Below, in pieces: positions 9,134 to 16,853 of a DNA stretch of 34,871 nucleotides. Location of the stretch: assembly GCA_947461635.1 (NCBI GenBank), contig CANHMH010000009.1, positions 1 through 34,871 on the forward strand, in the 5' to 3' direction. This stretch comes from Flavobacteriales bacterium (GTDB lineage Bacteria; Bacteroidota; Bacteroidia; Flavobacteriales_D; Crocinitomicaceae). The notes below the pieces were generated by a model. That model made no database searches. It saw only the letters and a program-made list of their open reading frames with translations, and was not told where the DNA came from. Numbering within the stretch: the stretch's first letter is position 1; every line of letters starts with the position of its first letter. Both the position numbers and the translations under genes were made by a program.

Positions 9134-9288
9134 AATGTGCTAATTGGTTAATGTGCTAATGTGCTAATGTTGTAATGTGCTAATTTGTTAATGTGCTAAT
9201 GTGCTAATTTGCTAATGTGCTAATTTACTCATGTTTTTCCGCCTCGGCGGAGTGCTAATGTTGTTATGTGCTAATTGGCTAATTGGCT
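9134..9288. repeat. Octanucleotide array 2: 12 in-register 8-bp units (9134-9229), then a hairpin-containing interruption, then further units (9252-9288)
   Basis: Units AATGTGCT, AATTGGTT, AATGTGCT, AATGTGCT, AATGTTGT, AATGTGCT, AATTTGTT, AATGTGCT, AATGTGCT, AATTTGCT, AATGTGCT, AATTTACT read directly; starts 7 bp after the stop codon at 9126. Confidence 0.95.
9238..9251. other. GC-rich perfect inverted repeat TCCGCC-TC-GGCGGA interrupting octamer array 2
   Basis: 6-bp perfect arms with a 2-nt spacer in an otherwise AT-rich repeat tract. Confidence 0.8.
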
Positions 9289-9394
9289 TTCGCCTTATAG
9301 AACGGATTGCGAAGTAACACATTTTACTTTCATTGTTAGGATTGTGGATTAAATGACTAATATTGATGCTTTAAAAACGTAAAGTCAATTTTTT

Positions 9395-10258
9395 GTGCAA
9401 GAAATCGCCGCATACATACACCATCATCCTATTAGAGTAATTGCTTTTTTAGTCTTCATTTTTGGCGTATTAGTGACCTTTTTTTTCGTGTTTAAACCGA
9501 GTCTGAAAAAATGGCTGACCCTTGGTTTATTAATCCTTTTTATTCCTTTCGCTTTTCGCATTGTTAAGATGACTCCGATGAAAAGTTTAAGTTTTTTTCA
9601 AGAAAAGGCCATCACTGAAGAAAATACAGAACTATCCTCTTTTGAAAAGAACGGCGTTAAAACCTTCGGAATTGATATCTCTCATCATCAAGGAAAACTA
9701 GATTGGGATTCACTTATCACATCGAAACATCCAATCCAATTTGTGATCATTCGAGCGACCTATGGCTCCACAAGATTAGACCGTGAATTTCATCGGAATT
9801 GGAACGAGAGTAACGGTAAACCATACATCAGGGGTGTCTATCACTATTATCTCCCGAATCAATCCTCAACAAGTCAGTTCGAATTCTTTAAAAGTCATGT
9901 TTACCTGAGTAAAGGAGATTTACCTCCGGTACTGGATATTGAGGAACATAGTTTGTTTGGACGAGAAAACTTACTCAAAGGCATTAAAAATTGGTTGACA
10001 TTAGCAGAGAAACATTACCGTGTTAAGCCGATAATTTACGCCAACTTGGACTTCTATTTACGCTATTTCAATACCAGAGACTTTAAAAAATACCATTTTT
10101 GGATTGCGGCTTATGCCGGACATCGTCGAGTGTCTCATATTCCTTGGACCTTTCTTCAATTTTCAAAAAAAATGAAGGTAAAAGGTACCAATGAATATGT
10201 CGATGGCAATGATTTCAATGGAGACAGAAAGGATTTAGAGAAACTGACAATTCGTTAA
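9395..10258 (+). CDS. Glycoside hydrolase family 25 (lysozyme-like) protein with N-terminal membrane segments
   Basis: FGIDISHHQGKLDWDSL, FVIIRATYGSTRLD, GVYHYYLP, PPVLDIEEHS, PIIYANLDFY, FWIAAYAG are GH25 motifs. GTG start at 9395. Confidence 0.9.
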   Translation: MQEIAAYIHHHPIRVIAFLVFIFGVLVTFFFVFKPSLKKWLTLGLLILFIPFAFRIVKMTPMKSLSFFQEKAITEENTELSSFEKNGVKTFGIDISHHQGKLDWDSLITSKHPIQFVIIRATYGSTRLDREFHRNWNESNGKPYIRGVYHYYLPNQSSTSQFEFFKSHVYLSKGDLPPVLDIEEHSLFGRENLLKGIKNWLTLAEKHYRVKPIIYANLDFYLRYFNTRDFKKYHFWIAAYAGHRRVSHIPWTFLQFSKKMKVKGTNEYVDGNDFNGDRKDLEKLTIR

Positions 10259-10275
10259 ATCGGTGTAAATTAACT

Positions 10276-10283
10276 TATCTTTG
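10276..10283 (+). promoter_or_regulatory. Candidate Bacteroidota -7 box TATCTTTG just upstream of the GH3 gene
   Basis: Matches TAnnTTTG; 7 nt before the ATG at 10291, predicting a very short or leaderless 5' UTR. No convincing -33 element identified. Confidence 0.4.
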
Positions 10284-10290
10284 AAACGAG

Positions 10291-12915
10291 ATGAGAACTT
10301 TCTACCTAGTCATATTCATTGGATTCAGCTCCATTCTTTCCGCTCAAATCTATAAGGATCCAAGTAAGGAAACAGCCGTTCGTGTTCAGGATTTATTGTC
10401 CCGCATGACATGGGAAGAAAAATGCTACCAACTCTTCATGGTTCCCGGAGACACAAATCTGCTTCATGGACAACTTTCTAAAGGGATTTTCGGACTACAA
10501 GTCAGTGCACAAGCTGCGGGTGATGCTGCAGGACAAGGACTAAATTACCAAACGAGTCATCCTGCAACCGTTCAAATGGATCGTCTGAATTTAATCCAAA
10601 AATATTGCGTCGAAAAAACACGACTTGGAATTCCAATGTTGCCTTTCGATGAAGCCTTACACGGACTCGTTCGAAACGGTGCCACTGCATTCCCACAGTC
10701 CATTGCTTTAGCAGCAACTTGGGACACCGAACTTGTTCAGCAAGCAGCCTTACACATTGCATTTGAAACCAAACAACGTGGCATTCGCCAAATATTGTCT
10801 CCAGTTGTGAATTTAGCGACAGACGTCCGCTGGGGACGAACCGAAGAAACCTATGGCGAAGATCCCTTTCTTAGCGCACAAATGGGAGTCGCCTTCATGC
10901 GTGCGTTCGAAGAAAACGGCATCATTACCACACCAAAACATTTTATTGCCAATGTTGGTGATGGCGGAAGAGACAGTTATCCAATTCATCTCAGTCATTG
11001 GTATTTAGAACGCACACACCTCATTCCCTTTGAACGTGCCGTCAAAGACGCAGGATCTCAATCGATTATGACATCCTATAATTCACTCAATGGACAAGCG
11101 TGTTCTGCCAATCAATGGTTATTGACCGAAAAATTAAAAAAGGAATGGGGATTTAAGGGATTTGTCATTTCGGATGCAAATGCTGTTGGAGGTGAATTGG
11201 TTTTACATCGCACTGCGGATAGCTATGTCGAGAGTGGCATACATGCCATCAATGCTGGACTTGACGTCATTTTCCAAACAGACATTGCCCATTTTCCTTT
11301 GTTTTTTCCAGTATTTCCTCCGAAGGGAATGGACACGCTACGAATCAATGATGCCGTTTCACGTGTTTTGACAGCAAAATTTGACTTGGGATTATTTGAA
11401 CAGCCCTATTCAAAGCAAACCATGAATTTGGATTCACTTCTAACTGCCGGACATCAACTTGCACAAAAAGTCGCAGAAGAATCGATTGTTTTATTGAAAA
11501 ATGAGAAGTTCACTCTTCCTATGAATCCATCAATTGAGTCCATAGCAGTTTTCGGTGAAGATGCTGTTCTTGCTCGTTTGGGCGGCTATAGTGGACCAGG
11601 ATTTCAAGTCGTTTCCATCTTGGATGGCATCAAAGCAGCTTTTCCAAATGCAGAAATTTCCTATGAACAAGGAGCCTTGCTGAAGGATACTAGTATTCAA
11701 GTCATACCCAGTCGCTATTTTTCCATGAATGGAAATCAGGGATTTCTCGGTGAATACTTTAGCAACACAAAACTCGAAGGTGTCCCAATCTTCATGCGAA
11801 GAGATGAACAAATTGACTTTCACTGGACACTTTATGGTCCACATGCATCAATAAATCCACATTTCTATAGTGTACGTTGGACAGGAGCAATTAATGCAGC
11901 AAAGAGCGAGGATTTAACTTTAGGACTGGAAGGAAACGATGGATATCGACTTTACATCAATGACGAATTATTGATTGACCGCTGGGAAAAGCAATCCTAT
12001 CACCAAGATTTGATTGAGTATTCATTCAAGAAAAATGTGACATACAATGTTCGCATTGAATTCAAAGAAAGCCAAGGAAATGGACTTATAAAATTCATTT
12101 CGAAACGAGTGGATGAAAAAGAGAGAAAAGCACAATTCAAGCGCATCGTTAAAAGGTCAAAATCTGCAACAGCTAACATCGTTGTTGTCGGTATCGAAGA
12201 AGGAGAATTCAACGACCGAGCGTCCTTGCGTTTAACTGAATCCCAAGAACAGTTGATTCACACTGTTGCGAAAAATGGGAAGAACACAATTGTCGTTTTG
12301 GTTGGCGGAAGCGCAGTTAACATGGAATCGTGGATCGAAGAAGTAAATGGAATCCTTACAGTTTGGTATCCAGGTGAAGCTGGCGGAACAGCAGTTGCAA
12401 ATATTCTAAATGGCAAAGTGAATCCATCTGGAAAACTTCCCATAACGTATCCAATGAATGAAGCACAACTTCCGCTTGTTTACAATCATTTACCAACAGG
12501 ACGAGGCGATGATTATCGAAACCTAAGTGGTGAACCACTATTTCCATTTGGATTTGGATTAAGTTATACCACATTCGATTATCAGCTCATTCAAAAAAAT
12601 GAAAAAAACACGTTTCACATCGGTGACACACTAAAATTTGACGTGGGAATAAGGAATACTGGATCAAGACAGGGAACAGAAGTCCTTCAATGTTATTTAA
12701 AATCCTTGGTAACGAAAGAAACGAGACCTGTCCAAGAGTTGATTCAGTTTCAACGGATTTCATTAAATGCAGATGAAACTTCGATTCAAGAATTACACTT
12801 TATAGTGAACCATGACTTATCAACATTTGGACTCTCGCCTGGTGACTATGAAATTCAAATTGGCAGTTCATCGAAAGATATTAGAGAGGTAATTACTTTT
12901 AAGCTTGTAAAATAG
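10291..12915 (+). CDS. Glycoside hydrolase family 3 (beta-glucosidase/xylosidase-like) with PA14 insertion and fibronectin III-like C-terminus
   Basis: LGIPMLPFDEALHGLVRNGATAFPQSIALAATWD, GFVISDANAV (GH3 nucleophile region), GSRYF...FLGEYFSNTKLEG...GYRLYINDELLIDRW (PA14), KLPITYPMN...PFGFGLSYTTF. Confidence 0.95.
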   Translation: MRTFYLVIFIGFSSILSAQIYKDPSKETAVRVQDLLSRMTWEEKCYQLFMVPGDTNLLHGQLSKGIFGLQVSAQAAGDAAGQGLNYQTSHPATVQMDRLNLIQKYCVEKTRLGIPMLPFDEALHGLVRNGATAFPQSIALAATWDTELVQQAALHIAFETKQRGIRQILSPVVNLATDVRWGRTEETYGEDPFLSAQMGVAFMRAFEENGIITTPKHFIANVGDGGRDSYPIHLSHWYLERTHLIPFERAVKDAGSQSIMTSYNSLNGQACSANQWLLTEKLKKEWGFKGFVISDANAVGGELVLHRTADSYVESGIHAINAGLDVIFQTDIAHFPLFFPVFPPKGMDTLRINDAVSRVLTAKFDLGLFEQPYSKQTMNLDSLLTAGHQLAQKVAEESIVLLKNEKFTLPMNPSIESIAVFGEDAVLARLGGYSGPGFQVVSILDGIKAAFPNAEISYEQGALLKDTSIQVIPSRYFSMNGNQGFLGEYFSNTKLEGVPIFMRRDEQIDFHWTLYGPHASINPHFYSVRWTGAINAAKSEDLTLGLEGNDGYRLYINDELLIDRWEKQSYHQDLIEYSFKKNVTYNVRIEFKESQGNGLIKFISKRVDEKERKAQFKRIVKRSKSATANIVVVGIEEGEFNDRASLRLTESQEQLIHTVAKNGKNTIVVLVGGSAVNMESWIEEVNGILTVWYPGEAGGTAVANILNGKVNPSGKLPITYPMNEAQLPLVYNHLPTGRGDDYRNLSGEPLFPFGFGLSYTTFDYQLIQKNEKNTFHIGDTLKFDVGIRNTGSRQGTEVLQCYLKSLVTKETRPVQELIQFQRISLNADETSIQELHFIVNHDLSTFGLSPGDYEIQIGSSSKDIREVITFKLVK

Positions 12916-12922
12916 CAATAAA

Positions 12923-13129
12923 TTATTCTTCCCCAACCTTATTCATCGTCGCTAAAAACGTTTCGACTTCCTGCGCGCCACTGACCGCATATTTTCGATC
13001 AAACACAAAAAAAGGAACTCCTCTAACGCCAAATTGTTGGGCTAGGTGTATTTCGGAATCTATCTCTTGTGAAAACTTACTCAAAGGTTTTAAACTAATT
13101 GAAATTGGCAGAGTCGATGTTATTTTGGA
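12923..13129 (-). pseudogene. Displaced 3'-terminal fragment of a DsbA/FrnE-like gene
   Basis: Minus-strand translation ...SKFSQEIDSEIHLAQQFGVRGVPFFVFDRKYAVSGAQEVETFLATMNKVGEE* matches the C-terminus of the intact gene at 16102-16737; the frame upstream ends at a TGA; no N-terminal CxxC region. Confidence 0.85.
12953..13044. repeat. Direct repeat copy 1 (92 bp), partner of 16135-16226
   Basis: 88/92 matching positions by eye, including a 53-bp perfect match 12966-13018 = 16148-16200, same orientation. Confidence 0.93.
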
Positions 13130-13322
13130 TCAGATAAAAGCAAAAAGATAACACTTATGGCAAGAGGTAAAGAATGCCAAGGTGTATTTTTAAGTAAATG
13201 TTTTAAAAATCAAATAAAATTAATAGTTTTGACTTAACACGTAAACCCAACTAATGAAAAGTTCACTTTAGTTTGACAACCTATAAGAGATAGAACTTTG
13301 GCAATTGCACTAAAATATATCA

Positions 13323-14747
13323 ATGACTAAATTAATTATGAGAAATCTAATCATCTTTACTTTTCTATTTTCAAGTTTCGTTCAAGCGCAAACTTTCACA
13401 ATTTTTGAAAACAACAAAAAAAACAAAGCTCTATTTGACTACAATGACCCAAATTCTTTGGTGAGTATGTTGGTTCAAAATCAAGGGTTAATTACTTCAG
13501 ATGGTTTGCAATGTGAATTATCAAGTGAAGGGTTTTATTCAATTGATGGGTTGAAGAATTATGCATTGTCCGGTGAGCATTGGGAAATAGAAGGAGATGA
13601 TGCCAATGCCACAAAGACAGTTTTATTACGTAATTCAGACTCCGAAAGCTTTGACGATTGGTTTACGAGACTTACGACTCAGGGGGATGTTCCAGATTAT
13701 GATCCTGAAGTATTTGGTGCATTGACAAGAACTGATAAATTAATTTTGGAGAAGCAATATAATTCGGCTTTGGTTGGTCTTAGTATAAAATTACCTCCGG
13801 TAAATTGTTATTATGATGTCCATGACATTGAATTAATCTTTGTCAATGCTAACAACATTTATTTCGCGCAGAAATCAGCATATGAAAATAAATTTTTTAT
13901 TTGTTTGCAATTAACCCTCGAAGAACTCGCTCAACTGGGTAGATTCGATTATTTGAATGAGGAATTATCAAAGAAAATTACCGGTAAATTACGTGAATTT
14001 CAATTGCAGAAAAGAGAAATTGATTCACCGGAATACCCTGTATACGCAATTGAAGAATATTCGAATCAGCATCGAAATGCAACTCTTTTCGATGATTTTA
14101 ATAAAGATGAATTTAAATACTACAACCAATCAAGTTCAATTAAACGAATTTTCCCAGGTACGCAATGGGAAATACAAGGAGATGATGTCAATGCAACCAT
14201 GACAATATTAACTCGTGATTCAGATTCAGAAAAATTTGAAGATTGGTATATGAGATTAACGACTCAAGGCAGTGCTCCATATTTTGACCCTGAAGTATTT
14301 GGCTACTTGACTAGGACTGATAAATTAATTTTGAAAAAGCAATATGAGGCTTGTGGCGAAAATCAAGCATTGCTACAACCTGACTCAGAATTAACCTATT
14401 GGGTTGATTATCCGAATCCTGCCATTTATCTTCAGCGTAATTTTGAAACCGATTCAACGGGTAAATTCGCAACAGAATTTAGTCAACTTTTAATTACGGA
14501 ACGCTTAGAAAACAAAAAAGGATATTCTCAAAAACCCCAAGTTTTAATGGCTTTTGGTGACACGTTTGCATCGATAAATCAGGAAATTTTAGATCTACTC
14601 AAGGAGGAACTTATGCAATTTGAAATGAAGCAAGACTTTGCTTGGAAAAAAATAATTAACTCGAAAAAAGGGAGAATTGTAAAGAATGATGAACTAAAGA
14701 AAATGATTCATTGCTTTGAAATTAACGATAATGGAATTGAATATTAA
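13323..14747 (+). CDS. Secreted protein of unknown function with an internal ~65-aa duplication; possibly distantly GldN-like
   Basis: Signal peptide ...NLIIFTFLFSSFVQAQ; GEHWEIEGDDANATKTVLLRNSDSESFDDWFTRLTTQGDVPDYDPEVFGALTRTDKLILEKQY is repeated as GTQWEIQGDDVNATMTILTRDSDSEKFEDWYMRLTTQGSAPYFDPEVFGYLTRTDKLILKKQY. Confidence 0.75.
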   Translation: MTKLIMRNLIIFTFLFSSFVQAQTFTIFENNKKNKALFDYNDPNSLVSMLVQNQGLITSDGLQCELSSEGFYSIDGLKNYALSGEHWEIEGDDANATKTVLLRNSDSESFDDWFTRLTTQGDVPDYDPEVFGALTRTDKLILEKQYNSALVGLSIKLPPVNCYYDVHDIELIFVNANNIYFAQKSAYENKFFICLQLTLEELAQLGRFDYLNEELSKKITGKLREFQLQKREIDSPEYPVYAIEEYSNQHRNATLFDDFNKDEFKYYNQSSSIKRIFPGTQWEIQGDDVNATMTILTRDSDSEKFEDWYMRLTTQGSAPYFDPEVFGYLTRTDKLILKKQYEACGENQALLQPDSELTYWVDYPNPAIYLQRNFETDSTGKFATEFSQLLITERLENKKGYSQKPQVLMAFGDTFASINQEILDLLKEELMQFEMKQDFAWKKIINSKKGRIVKNDELKKMIHCFEINDNGIEY

Positions 14748-14749
14748 CC

Positions 14750-15334
14750 ATGAAAAAACTATTTTTTTTAACGACATTGCTATCATTTATCGAATTAAAT
14801 GCGCAGGTCCATGTTGTAGTAGAACAACCCGAATATCCAATTCTTTATCAAGGGTATGATAATTTTATCATTCCTGAGGCAACGGGCGCTGAAAACAATA
14901 GAATTTCAGCAGAAGGAACGACTGTAACTCCTACTACTTTTCAAGGTGAAAAAGGATATTTTGTTAATCCTGGCTCAGGTGTAAGATCGGTCTCAATTAT
15001 TCATGAAGCAAAAATTAATGGGGAATGGGTTCTTTTCGACACTTCTTTTTATGCCGTCAGGCCCTTCCCGAAACCAGAAATTCACCAACAAACCATTTCA
15101 AAATTAAGCGGTGCTAAATTTAGTTGTGGTTTGCCTATGAATGCACCTATTCGACATTCATTTGAGGTGCTCGGTGTAAACATACAGGACCAAAATTATA
15201 CTGGAGGTACGATACCAGGGACAGCAGTTAAATCAATTAAAGTGGGAAGCCATGTTGGTGCAACCTTTAAAGTTAAAGATGTTCTATCTGGTGAGGAATT
15301 CACGATTATGTCATTATTTAAAGTCACCAATTAA
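14750..15334 (+). CDS. Secreted protein resembling stand-alone GldM C-terminal periplasmic domains
   Basis: Signal MKKLFFLTTLLSFIELNAQ; PILYQGYDNFIIP...ISAEGTTVTP...YFVNPGSGVRSVSIIHEAKINGEW...PFPKPEI...SLFKVTN, a GldM-C-like layout from memory of the family. Confidence 0.6.
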   Translation: MKKLFFLTTLLSFIELNAQVHVVVEQPEYPILYQGYDNFIIPEATGAENNRISAEGTTVTPTTFQGEKGYFVNPGSGVRSVSIIHEAKINGEWVLFDTSFYAVRPFPKPEIHQQTISKLSGAKFSCGLPMNAPIRHSFEVLGVNIQDQNYTGGTIPGTAVKSIKVGSHVGATFKVKDVLSGEEFTIMSLFKVTN

Positions 15335-15948
15335 TGAAAGCAACTATGAAAATCAAAATTGCGTTTTTATTGATATTTATCAATTCTTGGATAAACATTC
15401 AATCACAAGTGCAAAAAGCTCTTGCCATGCCCGAATATAATATACTTTACCAAAATTATAAGAATGTAATTTTTCCTGCTTCAAAAGACGGCTTTGTAAA
15501 TACCCCAATTGCTGAAAATGCATTAGTTGAAGAATTTGAGATTGAAGGAAGAACTAAGGGATTCATTATCGTACCGAAAAAGCTAGGTGAATTAGTTGTT
15601 ATCTTTCCAGTAGCGAATCAAACTGGAAAAATAATTGGAACTGATAGCATTGAATATTTCGTGCGGCGAGTTCCAACACCCATTGTTTCTACCTCAAAGA
15701 TATCGAAATCGACAGGATCAATAATACATGTTGGTCAAAGCGAAGATAGCCCTCTTAATATAAGTTATAACGTGATTTCCATCGAAGTTTTGGGCGTTGA
15801 TAATGGAGTATGTTTTGGTCCGAATATTCCAGGAACGGTTGTGTCAAAATTAAAAGTAGGCAAGAGAATTGGAATCAACGTTACTTTAAAAAACGGTTTT
15901 ACGGGAGGTATTGAGATCATTCCTGGAACTTTAGAAGTTACTAACTAA
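15334..15948 (+). CDS. Second secreted GldM-C-terminal-domain-like protein, paralogous to the upstream one
   Basis: EYNILYQNYKNVIFP...EYFVRRVPTPIVSTSKISKSTGSI...SIEVLGVDNG...IPGTVVSKLKVGKRIG...LEVTN; start overlaps the upstream stop (TAATG). Shares EYxILYQxYxNxIxP, IPGTxVxxxKVGxxxG and VTN with the preceding protein. Confidence 0.6.
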   Translation: MKATMKIKIAFLLIFINSWINIQSQVQKALAMPEYNILYQNYKNVIFPASKDGFVNTPIAENALVEEFEIEGRTKGFIIVPKKLGELVVIFPVANQTGKIIGTDSIEYFVRRVPTPIVSTSKISKSTGSIIHVGQSEDSPLNISYNVISIEVLGVDNGVCFGPNIPGTVVSKLKVGKRIGINVTLKNGFTGGIEIIPGTLEVTN

Positions 15949-16101
15949 AAGATTTAAGGTCATTTAGTTCCCTGGGTTTATTAAAACTGCAAAACAATTC
16001 ATTATTTCAAAAATGAAGCTTATCCTTATCTGATGGATGCCTTCATTATGCTCAATGCGAAGTTGGATTTAATGGAAAAGAAAATTTAGGGGAAGTAAGG
16101 A

Positions 16102-16737
16102 TTACTTTTCACTTTGTACCTGCTCCATTGTTTTTAAAAACGTATCAACTTCCTGCGCGCCACTGACCGCATATTTTCGATCAAACACAAAAAAAGGAAC
16201 ACCTCTAACGCCAAATTGCTGGGCTAACTTTATATCTGCTTCAATTTCTTCCGTGTATTGACTACTGAGGATTTTCACATCCAGCGCCGTTGTATTCAAA
16301 CCAACTTCGGATGCCAAATCTACCAGTAAATTGACGTCATCAATGTTTTTTCCTTCGACAAAATGTGCTTCAAATAAACGCTCTTCCATTTCATGTTGGA
16401 ATCCTTGAATGCGCGCTTCGTGAAGCAATTGATGGGCTTTCATGGTATTCGCCAAGACTACTTTTTCAAATTGATAATCAAGTCCAATTACATTTCCTGA
16501 TTCCGTAATTTTAGCCATCATTTGGCGCGCTTGCTCCTCCGGGAATCCCTTTATTTCAGCTAGGTATTGAAAGATGGAAACGGATGGATTGCTCACTAAA
16601 TACGGATTCAATAGAAAGGACTTCCATTCAATTTCAACATCAGAATTTCCCTCAAATTGTGCTAAAGCCTTATCGAATTTTCGTTTGCCCATGTAACAAA
16701 ATGGACAAGCAATGTCGCTCCATATTTCTATTTTCAT
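16102..16737 (-). CDS. DsbA family oxidoreductase (FrnE-like)
   Basis: MKIEIWSDIACPFCYMGKRKFDKAL (CPFC), GVRGVPFFVFDRKYAVSGAQ. Start at 16737 fits the family better than the track start at 16839. Confidence 0.9.
   Translation of the reverse strand: MKIEIWSDIACPFCYMGKRKFDKALAQFEGNSDVEIEWKSFLLNPYLVSNPSVSIFQYLAEIKGFPEEQARQMMAKITESGNVIGLDYQFEKVVLANTMKAHQLLHEARIQGFQHEMEERLFEAHFVEGKNIDDVNLLVDLASEVGLNTTALDVKILSSQYTEEIEADIKLAQQFGVRGVPFFVFDRKYAVSGAQEVDTFLKTMEQVQSEK
16135..16226. repeat. Direct repeat copy 2 (92 bp), inside the intact dsbA/frnE-like gene
   Basis: Four mismatches relative to 12953-13044. Confidence 0.93.
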
Positions 16738-16853
16738 ACCTTTAATTTTAATAAGGAAAAATATCCGATTGAATCGTTCGCGAATGTACTGATAAAGTGC
16801 TTCGAAGTAAACAACAATTTGGATAATTTCTTGTTTCATTTAAAACAGAAAAC

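Noticed and set aside
6808-9288. CRISPR-like interpretation of the octamer arrays
   Set aside because: Units are 8 bp with no distinct spacers, no leader and no cas genes nearby; they are tandem microsatellite-like arrays.
12923-13129. Independent functional small thioredoxin-like gene
   Set aside because: Lacks the CPFC active-site region and a start codon in frame after the TGA; better explained as a 3' fragment of a DsbA/FrnE gene.
13155-13235. Tiny ORF MARGKECQGVFLSKCFKNQIKLIVLT upstream of the cassette
   Set aside because: Very short, no supporting context; likely chance in AT-rich intergenic sequence.
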